DNA from: Adineta steineri
Lineage: Eukaryota > Rotifera > Eurotatoria > Adinetida > Adinetidae
NCBI GenBank assembly: GCA_905250115.1
Contig: CAJNOI010000353.1
Coordinates: 1 to 64,000 of the forward strand
Direction: 5' to 3'
DNA length: 64,000 nt
The translations under genes and the position numbers were made by a program. The notes under the pieces are model-generated. The model did no database searches. It worked only from the letters and a program-made list of their open reading frames with translations, and was not told the DNA's origin. Positions 35,479 through 47,300 of this stretch are shown here, piece after piece. Within the stretch, counting starts at the first letter, position 1. Each line of letters starts with the position of its first letter.

Positions 35479-38400
35479 ATGAAAAACAATATCAAAAAAG
35501 CCAAATCGGCTGCAATGGTCACAGTTCCTACTTCACAACAACAACAACAACAAACATCTACTAACCACGATTGGCAAATACCACCTGACGATAATAGTGG
35601 TATGCGTTAACGTCTGAAAATTTTCGATATTTATATTTATTGATATGTATACGATTTAGTATTTTAGTAAATAATGAAATGGAGAGTGGAACATTACCAC
35701 CAGCAACAATGTTATTACATTCTAATGATTCAATTCATCCAATACCACCATCTGATTCTCCAATGAATCAATTTTCTGATATATTTTCTTCAAGACAATC
35801 AGTACAACTAAATAATAAAACAAATAAACGAAAACTCGATGATTTTGTTGATCCATCATTAACTGATTTTGACTCATCATCTTCTATAAAACCACAAAAA
35901 ACTGAACAAAATGAAACAGAACGATCACTTAGCAGAACAGGAACTCGTAAGAAAATCTTTTCAATGAAACAAATCAGTTCACTTCACATTCGCTTTTTAT
36001 ATAGCTTTGTCAAATGGTCCTCTACCACCACCACCACCTTCTTCAACGCCGTCTCGGAATGGCAATGATAACGGTCCATCATCATTTGATTTTGGTCCAC
36101 CAAGTAATAATAATAATAATAATAATAACAATAATAATACCGGTAGAAATACACCAAATTCATCATTATTTGCACGGCAAACACCACCACCACCCTCTTT
36201 ACAACAGCAACAACAACAACAACAACAATCTTTATCTCAACTACCACCACCATCATCATATATGCCAATGTCACCTCGAAATCAATTTTCAGTTACCAGT
36301 GATACTCCATATTTACAAACAAATAATCAAGTGTTTGTATTTACAACACAATTGGCTAATGAAGCAGCTGAATCTGTATTAAAAAATGAACATCCAAATA
36401 TTATTGAATACCATAAATCATTACCATCTACTTCTCAATATTTAAATGTTAGTAAATTTTGTTTTTTACTGAAAGAAATTATTTTTTTTATCATAATGAA
36501 TTTTCTTTTTAGTCTCTTTCCAATAATATGAATAACAGTCATAATTCATTACTCGGTGGTCCCATGCATATGAATCATGGTCCTCCACCTCCACCCGGAT
36601 GTCATTCACCTCGAACTATGCAAATGATGATGGGTGGACCAGGACCTCATAATCCACATTTACAACATCATAATAATATCGGTGGACCACCACCTAATTG
36701 GCCACATCCACATTTTCATCCACATCAACAACAACCACCATTTGGTCGTTTAACGCCCGGACCTGGTGGTTTACCTCCACCAAGTCATCTATTACCACCA
36801 GGTGGAATGATGATGAATGGTCAACCACCATCAGATGGTATTGAAAATTTAACACCTGAACGAGCAAAACATCGAAAAAATCAATTAAATAAAATAGAAG
36901 ATTTAAAAACAAAAATTACTGGCGGACGAAATCGTGGTGGTAGATCTAAGGCAAATGCTGCTGCAGCAGCAGCGGCAGCTTCTGGTAATATGCCGTCATC
37001 GATGAACGGTGGACCACTACCACCAAATTCACTTGATCCACATCAACAGCAAATGATGATGATGAACAGTCCACATGGTGTCGGTCCACCTCATCATATG
37101 ATGGGAATTGGACCACCACAACAACCACCGCCACATATGTTACCTCCAGGTATGCGGGGACCTGATGGAATGATGCTTGATATGAATGGTCTACCACCGC
37201 CACCACATGGTTATATGAATGGGCCAATGCCACCAAATTTTCATGGACAATATGGTCCAGGACCAGGTGATCCATATGGACAATTACCTCCACCACTTCA
37301 ACAAGCACAAGCAACACGAGATTGGAATAAAATGCAAATGGAACATATTGAAGGTAAAGTACAACATATGCGTGGACAACCACCACCTTATTCTTCACAA
37401 TCACCATCATCATTAACACCTCCAATTGCTACGACGTCAACGGGTGGTGCGATAGGACCAAATGGAAAATTACTTTCACCAAAAATGGAACCATCCACTA
37501 CACCACGTCTATATAAGGTTGGTCAACCAGAAAAATTCATGCCTGATTCATTACCATCATCGGCGAATAAAAAACTACCTGGTAATCCAGGTGAAGTACA
37601 ACTAACATCATCACCAACGCAAATGGATTATAATGAATTTGGTAAATAAATTCTATTAGTTTACTTTTTCATTTTTATTATTTCTCTTTAATTCTATGTA
37701 CTATAGGTATGGAAGGTGAAGAATTGATTATTTCAAGGCATCTGAATCGAGCCTACAGACCAACGAATGGAGTTAGTGGTGGTTTACCACTACCATCATC
37801 ATCTTCATCGTTAAAAGATGAACCTATGACACCATTAGCACGATCAACTTCTACACCAAATAATAATCTAAATCCATTATCATGTGGACAACAACCAGCT
37901 GGTTCAACTACACCTACTCATATTTCACAAGGATCATCATCACATCTTACACCACAAAGTGTATCAGCTGTATCACCACGTCCTGCTAAATTAACTGGAA
38001 ACAGTAGTTTATCATCACCATTAATGCTTTCAAATAATAATTCATCAGGTAAAGATGAACCATTAGATATGAACGGTGGTCCAAAAACACCAACATCAAA
38101 TATGGCACCACCATTAAGTAGTATGTTACAAATGACAAATAGTTTACAATCAGCTAATTCTCCATATAATTCATCGAATAATACGGGATCAAAACCACCA
38201 TCTTTATCTTCAAATCTTAGTGGTAATGGACCACTATTGACTAGTCCAAATCTAGGGCATATGGGTAAATCAATGGATCAATTTCCTCCACCATCTCATA
38301 TGTCTTTACCGCCACATCAACAGCAACATATGCAATTTCAAGTATGACTATTTAGAGAGAAAAAAAATAAAATAAAAATAATAATATATATATTTTTTTC

Positions 38401-39221
38401 TAATTCAGAATATGAATCCACATCATCGAATGATGGGTCTACCGGAATCGATGCCACCACACTATAATCCACATCATGGCGGTAATTTACCACCTCCACA
38501 TCCTCATATGTATAAAATGATGCCTCCACATCATTCATTCGATCCATCTGGAATGATGCTTTCACATCCTGGTGGTCCACCACGTTCTTCAAAAGGTTTA
38601 CCACCGCCACAACTTTCAAATGATCCAATGCAACAACATCTTCATCATTTACCACCACCACACTATGTTAAAATGCACAATATGGATCCATCATTAGGTC
38701 CGCCACCACCCGGTCATCCTCAACAACATATGCGTTTTGGACCTATGATGGACGATGGTTTTGGTATGGGACCACCACCACCATCACATCATCCGCATCA
38801 TCCACATATGCATCCACATATGCATCCTCATTCACAAATGCATCATCAACAAATGCATCCAAATGATGGTCGACCACCACCACCGCCACAAGCCATTAAT
38901 AATACATATGTTTCAACGACTATGTCAATACAACAATTAAATATTCAAAGTTTAGGTGCTGGTGGACCACCATCTGAACTTCAGACAGGTACTATTCATT
39001 ATCATGCACCATCAGGTAATGGTCCTGATTCTCAACAACAAGGACCACCTGGACCTAATGGTAATAATTCAATGTTTTCTTCTCAACAACAACCACAACA
39101 ATTTGCAACAATGAATAATATGTCGATAAATGATCCATCATTTGCACCACAGTTTAATGATCTTCAACCACCACCATCTAATCTTAGTGTAGATGGCGGA
39201 CAACCACCTCCTTATTGGTGA
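35479..39221 (+). CDS. BCL9: BCL9/Legless homologue, Wnt-beta-catenin co-activator
   Basis: A six-exon gene following an acceptor at 35442-35443; I take the ATG at 35479 (MKNNIKKAKSAAMVTVPTSQ). The protein is low-complexity, rich in Pro, His, Met, Gln and Asn. It contains two ordered motifs in the right order: HD1 at 36334-36420 (FVFTTQLANEAAESVLKNE), the Pygopus PHD-binding element, and HD2 at about 36849-36920 (LTPERAKHRKNQLNKIEDL), the beta-catenin-binding helix with the conserved HR and Leu positions. Long tracts of poly-Asn, poly-Gln, GPP and HPH repeats fill the remainder, and it ends PPPYW. BCL9 bridges beta-catenin to Pygopus in the nuclear Wnt enhanceosome. Exon joins (35605-35663, 35947-36006, 36451-36513, 37642-37707, 38343-38409, approximate) retain frame. 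Confidence 0.85.
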
Positions 39222-39771
39222 TCTCAATCAAAGAAAAAGAAATTCAAAATAATTGTATCTCACGTTATTTGTGAGACTTCTTTCATTACTATTTATCTCC
39301 TATTTTCTAATCTTAACCTGTACAGACAAAGAATCTCTTTTTTCCTTTTGTTTGTTTGTCTACGGGCATCTTTTTTTTTTGACTAATTGTATTTTTTTTC
39401 TTTCTTCTGTTGTTGTTATTGATGTTGTTCTCTATTTTTTTTCTCTCTCTCTCTCTTTCGTATGTTACCATTCACACACGCACACACACAATGTCGTGCT
39501 TATTTGTTGACTATATTATTGTCGTCATCATCAGCGTGTGTTACCATTAACACAACTACCGTCTACTATCTCTCTTTTTTTCTTTTTCTTTGTTCTCTCA
39601 ATTCGTTTTTTTTCTTTTTTTTTCCTGTGTGTGACATGAGAAATTAAAATCAAAAAATAGAGTTTATAAAATAATGAGATGACAAAAAACAAAATCGAAA
39701 ATGTCTATAATGTCATTTTTAGATTCTCATATTCATAGATTTCAAAAGACAAAAAGAAATAAAAATAATTA
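39222..39771. other. 3' flank of BCL9 / upstream of a small gene
   Basis: A T-rich and CT-rich 550-nt stretch with (CA)n at about 39474-39490. No coding potential beyond simple-sequence frames. A possible acceptor (CATTTTTAG ending about 39721) lies ~50 nt before the next ATG. Confidence 0.5.
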
Positions 39772-40020
39772 ATGGCAGCTAATACACAAGGTATGGATGA
39801 ACATGGCAATACCAAATTACCAGCTCAAGCAGCTGCTGAAGGTACACTTGCACCTGGAAAGGAGGCAGTTGTTGAACATATGTTAGCAAAAAATCCACCC
39901 TCAACTAGCAATTTGAATGGTATGAATTCACATGGTGATACAGTCGTTCCAGAAAAAGCAGCTGAGGCAAATCTTGATCGTCATGTACATGGTTTACATC
40001 CAACATCATCAGCTGAATAG
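39772..40020 (+). CDS. Small hydrophilic two-repeat protein, function unknown
   Basis: An intronless 82-codon frame in good context (AATTAATGGCA). The product has no cysteine, no tryptophan and no hydrophobic segment, and is rich in Ala, Gly, Asn, His and Glu, so it should be disordered. It contains two imperfect copies of a ~17-residue unit: GMDEHGNTKLPAQAAAE at residues 7-23 and GMNSHGDTVVPEKAAEA at 50-66 (shared GM-x-x-HG-x-T-x-x-P-x-x-AA). The internal repeat argues that the frame is real. I do not recognise the family. The make-up resembles small stress-associated hydrophilins, but it lacks canonical LEA motifs, so that is only a guess. It lies between BCL9 and the PKMYT1-type kinase on the same strand. 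Confidence 0.6.
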   Translation: MAANTQGMDEHGNTKLPAQAAAEGTLAPGKEAVVEHMLAKNPPSTSNLNGMNSHGDTVVPEKAAEANLDRHVHGLHPTSSAE

Positions 40021-40464
40021 GGTTCAAACTAAGAAAAACAAGAAACTTATTATTAAAAAATAATCCAGCAGCTATTTTCTTTTCTTTCTTTGTAACATTC
40101 AATTTGTCTATTTTTACTCCAGATGCAAAAGACAAAATCAGATGCTAATGAATATTGCCTTTTTTTTTCTTAATTTTTTGCTTTTATTATTGCTAATCAC
40201 ATACAAACGTTATATTCTGCTGCAAAACTTTTCGAATTCAAAAATTCTTCTCAATCTGTATAGAAATGAAATAGCTATATATAAAAATATGTATTCTCGA
40301 GGGGTTGGTTATTATTCTAATACTACTAACAAATTTCTTGAAAAGCTTAAATTGATTTAGATTTGCATAGTTTTAATACAAATAAAATAAAAACTTAGTT
40401 AGAAAAAGCTTCAATTTCAAATAAATCGATTATATTATATCTTATAATTTCAGAATCTGTTTTG
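40021..40464. other. Intergenic region before the PKMYT1-type gene
   Basis: AT-rich, with no supportable coding sequence; the 72-codon frame at 40142 is low-complexity. It ends with TTTCAG at 40452-40453, 11 nt before the next start codon. Confidence 0.5.
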
Positions 40465-42628
40465 ATGACCTTGTCACACGAGACAAGGATGACTACTGAA
40501 ACTGAATTAATATTTTCTCCGGAACGAACATCAAATAATTCATTTCATATATTTTCTAGTAAAAAAGTAAATTTATTTTATTATGATTTCAAATGATTTA
40601 TATATAAATATTTATATATTAGACAAGTCGTCGTGGAGCAGCACTACATCAACCACCAAAACCTGTCTCATGTCGTGTTTTTCGATATTTTACTCCAGCT
40701 GCTGCTATTAAACCATCAAATGCTGTTTCAGTTAGTACAGATTCTTATGGTGTTGGTATGTTTCTTCTATTAATTTATACATTCTTTTTATTTTCTCCTT
40801 GAATATATTTAGTATTAGAAAGTCCATTTTATACTAAATCAAATACATCAACATATTGGGATCAATGTTTCGAACATGTTGAATGTATTGGTCGTGGATC
40901 ATTTGCTGAAGTTAGTGAAATAGTTTTTTGTTGCTTAAATATATTTAATATTTTTATTTCTTATAAGGTTTATAAAGTTCGTAATAAAGATGATAATCAA
41001 TTATATGCTATTAAACGTTCATTAACTAAATTTCGTGGTAAATCTGATCGGTAAAAATTATTTTTTCTTCTCGTTTTGTAATTCATAAATAAACGTTGAA
41101 TTTAGTGATCAGAAATTAAAAGAAGTTCGTTTTCATGAAGCACTTGCTACACATAGTAATATTTTAAAAATAATTCGTGCATGGGAAGAACGTGAACGTT
41201 TATATATACAAACAGAACTATGTGAAAGCAAGTAAGTAAAAATAAAAAATTTATATAAATATTTTAATTATTTTATTTTTAAAGTTTATTGGAATATGCC
41301 AGAGAACATTCAATGAATCAGTCAATGATTTGGCATTTGCTTTATCAAATTAGTCAAGTAAGAAGTTTATTTACATAGAAATTCTTTTTTATATTTTTAT
41401 TTTTAAGGCTCTTGATTTTCTTCATTCGTTATATTATGTTCATATGGATGTAAATAAACAAAATATATATTCGAGAAGAAATAAATTCATATACATATTA
41501 ATTTCTATTAAAGGTTAAACCAGAAAATATCTTAATTACAAGTGATGGTAGTCTTAAACTTTGTGATTTTGGTATTGTACATGATTTACGAAGTGTAAGA
41601 GAAATATTTATTAAATAAAAAATTTATAATTTAGATTATTTTAGGCATCAACTTTAGCTCAAGATGGTGATGCACGTTATCTTGCATTCGAAGTACTTTC
41701 AGGTACGATATCAACAGCAGCTGATGTATTTAGTTTGGGCATGGCAGCACTTGAATTAGTCAGTGATTATGATATGCCTGTAACGGGTGATCTTTGGACT
41801 GATATAAGAGCTTTAAATTTACCAGTAGAAATTGTTTCAGGTATATAAATAAATAAATAAATAATATGAGAAATTTATTTGATATATGTATATATAGTTT
41901 TAACTGATATTCATTTAAAACAACTTTTATATCGAATGATTCATGCTGATTATAAAATACGACCATCTGCAAAAGAAGTTCTTGATAGTCCAACTATCCG
42001 TAATCAGGTCAGTAGAAAAAAACAATAAATTATATAAATCTGTTGTTTTACTTTCTATAGATTTGTTATATGCCATCACCATTTGCATTTAATCAACATC
42101 GACATGAACATGTAGAATTTGAAATAGATGTGAAAAAGTAATCTTTTGTTTTTTGAATAGATTGTTTCATCAATCGGTGGAAATGATTCACCTGCTAGTC
42201 ATGGTTGTCGAACACCAATAAAAAAACCAAAACGACCACCAAATTATGGTGGCTACCATGACGAACATTCAGATGGTTTCAATACGAAATTATATTTTTT
42301 TTCTTGTAAAATAATTCTTTCTATTCTAGATGAATTTCGACTTCATTCTATTCATGATAAATCACAATTGTACGTATAGAGATGATATTCATGTCATATA
42401 TCTTTCATTTATTTTGATTTTATATTTTTAGAACTCCACCACCAGCAGTTGTTGGTGATCCACTTCGAGTTCGTCTTTTTCCTGGTGAATCAGACGAAGA
42501 AATCAATGATGATCATATTTATTTGTAAGTTCTTATTTTCTATTTAAATAACAAAATATTCTATTTCTCTCTTCAGTCGAAAATCTCCAGTTCAATTTAA
42601 ATTTGACAGTAGTGGAACTGAAGATTAA
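40465..42628 (+). CDS. PKMYT1: Membrane-associated CDK-inhibitory kinase, PKMYT1/Myt1-type (Wee1 family)
   Basis: About eleven exons encode a Wee1/Myt1-family kinase that would phosphorylate CDK1 on Thr14/Tyr15 and delay mitotic entry. The N terminus reaches KPVSCRVFRYFTP. The kinase domain begins FEHVECIGRGSFAEVYKV (glycine loop), with YAIKRS (ATP lysine) and EVRFHEALATHSNILKI. It continues with YYVHMDVKPENILI (catalytic Asp in HxD), LKLCDFGIVHDL and DGDARYLAFEVLSG, the counterpart of the Myt1 GD-x-RY-x-APE-x-L motif. The C-terminal tail is Pro-rich with basic KKPKRPPNYGG. Two in-frame ATGs (40465 and 40489) flank a perfect 6-bp stem CCTTGT/ACAAGG. An oddity is Phe where the activation-segment APE proline stands. 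I did not identify a clear transmembrane anchor, so WEE1 cannot be wholly excluded. Confidence 0.85.
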
Positions 42629-43147
42629 ATTAAAATGAACAATTCTTCCGGTATACATTTTCTTTTCTATCTATAGTAATAACATATGTCAGATTATAAC
42701 TAACAGTCAAATCTTTCTTTTCTTATTTTTTTGTTCCTTGTATTATTATTATTATTGTTATTATTCCATTGAAGAAAACAAAAGTACCAACAGCAAGAGA
42801 AATGTCAGATATATATGTTTTGATTATCTCCTGTCACAAAATATATATCAACCGATAATCTTTTCTTTTCTAAGTGCATGTTTATCTGCTTTTATTTATT
42901 CTTATACATAAAGTGTTGTGTACAGGTTGAACAAAAAACATAGTAGATCTCTTTCTTTTTCTCTCTTGTTCTCTATTTATTATTATTTTTTTTTGCTCTT
43001 CATATTAAAATTTGTATGTGTATGTTTAATTTGTGCATCTTCAATCTTGAAAGTGTGTTTGTGTAAAAATTATTCTTGATATATATATGTAAGCAACACA
43101 CTAAATCTGAAAAAATGATAAAATAGATATTTATTTGTAGATGTTAA
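42629..43147. other. Intergenic spacer between the kinase and IMMP2L-like genes
   Basis: T- and A-rich 520-nt spacer, probably the kinase 3'UTR. It ends with a clean unpaired acceptor TTATTTGTAG (AG at 43139-43140), 7 nt before the next gene's ATG. Confidence 0.5.
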
Positions 43148-44030
43148 ATGAGACAATTAATAAAATCATTTAGTTGGTATTTATATGGAGGTGTATCATG
43201 TTATTGTATGCAACGATTTTTTGTTGATTTTATTTATATAAAAAATAATGAAAATGATTTGTTTCAATCAGGTGATATTATTGTTTTGGATATTTGGAAT
43301 CGATTAGAATTAAACAGGTATTATTTGATTGGAGAAAAATATTAGATGCACAGGAATATGGATTAAAGTTATAGAACTATTCAATATCATTTGTAGTTTC
43401 GTAAATAAAACTAGACTTCTATTGAAATGAACATCTTACATATAAATGTATGCAAAAATATATTTAGAAAACTTTTGAAGCATTATGCCAATAGAAAAAA
43501 AAAGTTATCCCTCTAAACATCTGTTTATAATTTTGATGAAAAACTATATGTGACTTTTTCTCGATAACGATTAATATTTTTTAATTGTTAAAATTGTATG
43601 AGGATCTATTACTACATTGTATTTATTTTCTTTAGTATAGAAATAACTTAATCTGTGCTAAATCACCTGATAATCATCAACAGACAATTTTTGGTCGTGT
43701 TATAGCATTTCCTGATGATAGAATTAACATTCAACCAAGAAATACCAGAATCAAATTAGTTAAAGTAAATCTCTTTTAATCTCCTATTATTTCTTCTAAA
43801 ATGTTTCATATAGATTCCTAAAGGAAGTATTGGTATTAGTCTATTAACCAATGATAATCATGAAGAAATTAAGATTTTACCAATGGGTTTAATTGAAGGA
43901 CGAACATTAGCACGAGTAAATATATATATATATAAATTTGTACTTTAACTTGATATATTTATTTTAGATTTGGCCATTAAAACGTTCTACTAGTCATCTT
44001 CTTAATATGCCATCAACATCAGATATTTGA
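43148..44030 (+). CDS. IMMP2L-like mitochondrial inner-membrane peptidase homologue lacking catalytic residues
   Basis: Four exons (43148-43317, about 43637-43765, about 43815-43915, about 43969-44030) encode about 153 residues. The fold markers of inner membrane peptidase subunit 2 are present: an N-terminal hydrophobic segment, FQSGDIIVLDIWNRLELNR, NNLICAKSPDNHQQTIFGRVIA, IKLVKIPKGSIGIS, ILPMGLIEGRTLARIWPLKR. However, the catalytic serine block (G-S/A-S-M-x-P) that should precede SGDIIVLD is replaced by KNNENDLFQ. The general-base lysine of the KRVIA motif is glycine (FGRVIA). In active enzymes this subunit cleaves sorting signals of intermembrane-space proteins. All splice sites are consensus and the frame is open, so it appears to be a maintained pseudoprotease, not a decayed copy, though a young pseudogene is possible. 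It converges with the DPP-like gene. Confidence 0.75.
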
Positions 44031-44301
44031 ATAGAGAGGAAAAAAGATTCGAATTTTCTATCTGAACAATTTTCTGCCATTTTTCTTTTTCGTTGGGAAA
44101 TAAAACACAAAAAAACAAAAATACAATAAAGATAATAAGCTCCTAAAAAACAACTTGAGCTGAACAAAATACATCGATTATATATATAAGAATGGTAAAA
44201 TATATACAAAAGTAAGTAAATGTCGTTTGTTTTTTTTCCGGTATACACCGGGTTCGATAGAGGAAGTATAACAATAATAATAACTTTGCATATTAGTTTA
44301 A

Positions 44302-47300
44302 TCATTCATATTCTTCTGGTATGACTGGTTTTCGTTCTTTATTAACACGACTACCAAGACAATCTTGAAAAAATCGACGTTGAAAATGAAAATAATCACT
44401 ATGCAACCTTCGATCTTTTTCAAAATCATGATTTGCATCCGGATAAACCTATTTTATTTTCACAAAATAAAATATTTCATATTTCTATTTTTAATAAAAT
44501 TTATTTACTTTAAATTGAAAATTAACATTAGCTGCAATAAATGATTTAGCTAATGCTGCTGAATGTTTAAAATGAACATCCTCTGAAAAAGATGAAATTA
44601 TTTGTTTTATTTTTCTCTACTTTAAATATATTTTACCATCGGCTGTTCCATGTACGACAGCTATACTTTTATTTTGAATATCTAATCGACGCGACTAAAA
44701 AAATAAGTAAACATGTATAATTAAAAAGAACGATTTGTTTAGTTTTACTGATTTAACATGGGTTTCTAATCCATTGATACGTTCAGTATAAATAGCATCT
44801 AGAAAAGTAGATTAAATTATAATTGAAATACACATGAATTTTCTTGTATCTTACGATAATGAGATAAATCATTGACAGGAGATTCAAGAAATGCACAATT
44901 ATATTCAAATTTATCTTTATGAGGTTCTTCAAGTAATTTTAATGCAATAACAGCAGCAGGACCCTATAAATTCAAAAAGAAAAGACATATATATAGAAAA
45001 GGATTTGTTAACCAGAATCGGAATCATAATTTTTGTCTCGGATGATTTCAAATCAAGATCAATTAAATAATTATTTTTATAAGAAAACAAAATATTTCAT
45101 AAATCAACTAATCCTATTCAATCGATCTTAATTGTTTTTATAATCAATCAATGTTAAATAAAAAGTTTTTTTTTCCTGATGAACTAATTTCTACAGATAA
45201 CTATTACATATTAATAGAAAATCTAGACCCGAAGGATTTTCGGATGAATACTATTCTTTGAATCGATTATTTATGATATATTAAACAAGTCATTTATCGA
45301 AAAAAATCTTTAAATCTTACTCGTGCTTTCAGGCCAAATTGGGTACTATTTAATATTTCTTTAAATTTCTTTTCATGATATTTCAAATGTCTAAATAAAT
45401 AAATAAATAAATAAATACGAGCAATATTCTGTTATGATTCTTACTGGGCAACTTTAATATAATCTAGATATTGTCTTCGAAACCAATCAGGAATATTATT
45501 TTTTAAAAGATTTTCATCGTCTCCAGTGCTACCATGTGCATCAAATAATACAATACTTATATTATCGTATGTTACATGAGCAAATCTAAATTAAGCAAGA
45601 ATGTTTTCTTCTAATCTTTATTCGTTATACAACATACTCAAACAATGGTAGAGCATATTTTTTAGTCACTCTTTGATCGTATAATCGATCATTTCTATGA
45701 TAAAAAAAAATATTAATTTTTATTAATTAATTATATGATAACTTACATTGAAACAACAACAGGATATGATGCAATTGTAACATTAGGATTGTATGTTGGA
45801 GGAAATATAATCATTCCATGACCGACTATTTATTATTACAAAATAAAATTTCATAGAATTATATTTCGATTTTTTACCTGTATTTTTATCATCTAGTGGT
45901 ACTGAAAAATAATCAACATGAGGCATTAAACGATGACTTATCCATGTACGAAATGGACTATTTTCATTAATTAATTCTAATAGAAAAAAATAGTTCATTT
46001 TAATTTATCAATCTAATTAGAATAATTATTTACCAAGTCTTCCCGTTCGATTATATAATGTTGAAAAAGGAATTGATGGTCCATAACATTCAAGTATATA
46101 ATAACTACCTTTGCCATGACTAAATTGTGCATTTGCATAACCACATGATTCATTTCCATCATGACATGAAATACATTCTGCATCCAGTTTAGTATTCATA
46201 TAATTCCATCTATTTAATTAAAACAAAACAATACTAAAAATATGATATTTTTGACTTCTTTTTACCGGTAAACTTGTCGCTCTAAAGAATGATTTTGAGG
46301 TGAACCAGTGAAATAGACATAGTTAAATTTATCTACATGAATTATTTCATCAGCAGATATATTTAATGGTGATGTTGCATCAATTTGTGGTTGCTGAAAA
46401 CAAAAATATATATATTTAGATTTTATGTTTAATTTAAACATACTGTTTGATTAAAATGTATTCGAACAACATGTGGATAAGCTTTTTGTGTTGATTTATT
46501 AATATTTAACGGATCAAATCGTATAATAAAACCATATGCACCCGATGGTGAAAAAGTTGGTTTGAGAAAACGTGGTAATAATGTACCTTTTCGTGTTTCT
46601 TCAACATAACGTGATTTATATATGATTTTATCATTATCATTATTTATTGTTTGTATTTCATATAATTGTATTATACTAGAATCTTGTCTACGAGTACTAT
46701 AGACAATTGATAAACATGTATCACAAGACCAAACAACATGGTAGATGTATAAATCAGATTTTCTAAAAATATGAAGAAGAAAAGAAAAGTGATGTTTTTT
46801 TGTTTGATATATTATATTACAATTTTTCGTATTCAATCGGACGTGGTACACGAATAGTTTTTCCTGATTTAATACTGTAGATGTATACATCAAGTAATGG
46901 AAGCGTATCACCAAATTTTGGATATGGGATTGAATATTGATCATTACTATTATGTGAAAAATCGTATCGAAGAAAATGATTTTTTGAAACATTTTCTAAA
47001 TTTATTTTAATAAACGCCAAATAACGATCATTGGGAGACCAAAATAGAAGAACATTTCGATTGAAAATTTCATCTAAGAATATAAAGAAATTTTCTTTTT
47101 TGCAATCATAAAATATCTTTTCTATACACTCTTATGTTCTCGGAAAATCTCCGTCTTATACAAAAAATAAGTGTATATCTTGTTTTGAGTGTTTCTTTCT
47201 TTTATAGAAAAAAAAATCAGAATGATTATTTCGATCAATTAAATTAATATAGTAGACATAAAATACCTATCAACCTTCACTCCGATCAAGCACTATGAGC

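Noticed and set aside
40468-40489. Stem-loop CCTTGT/ACAAGG just after the first ATG of the PKMYT1-type gene as a translational regulator
   Set aside because: Only six base pairs inside coding sequence; could easily be chance, with no second line of evidence.
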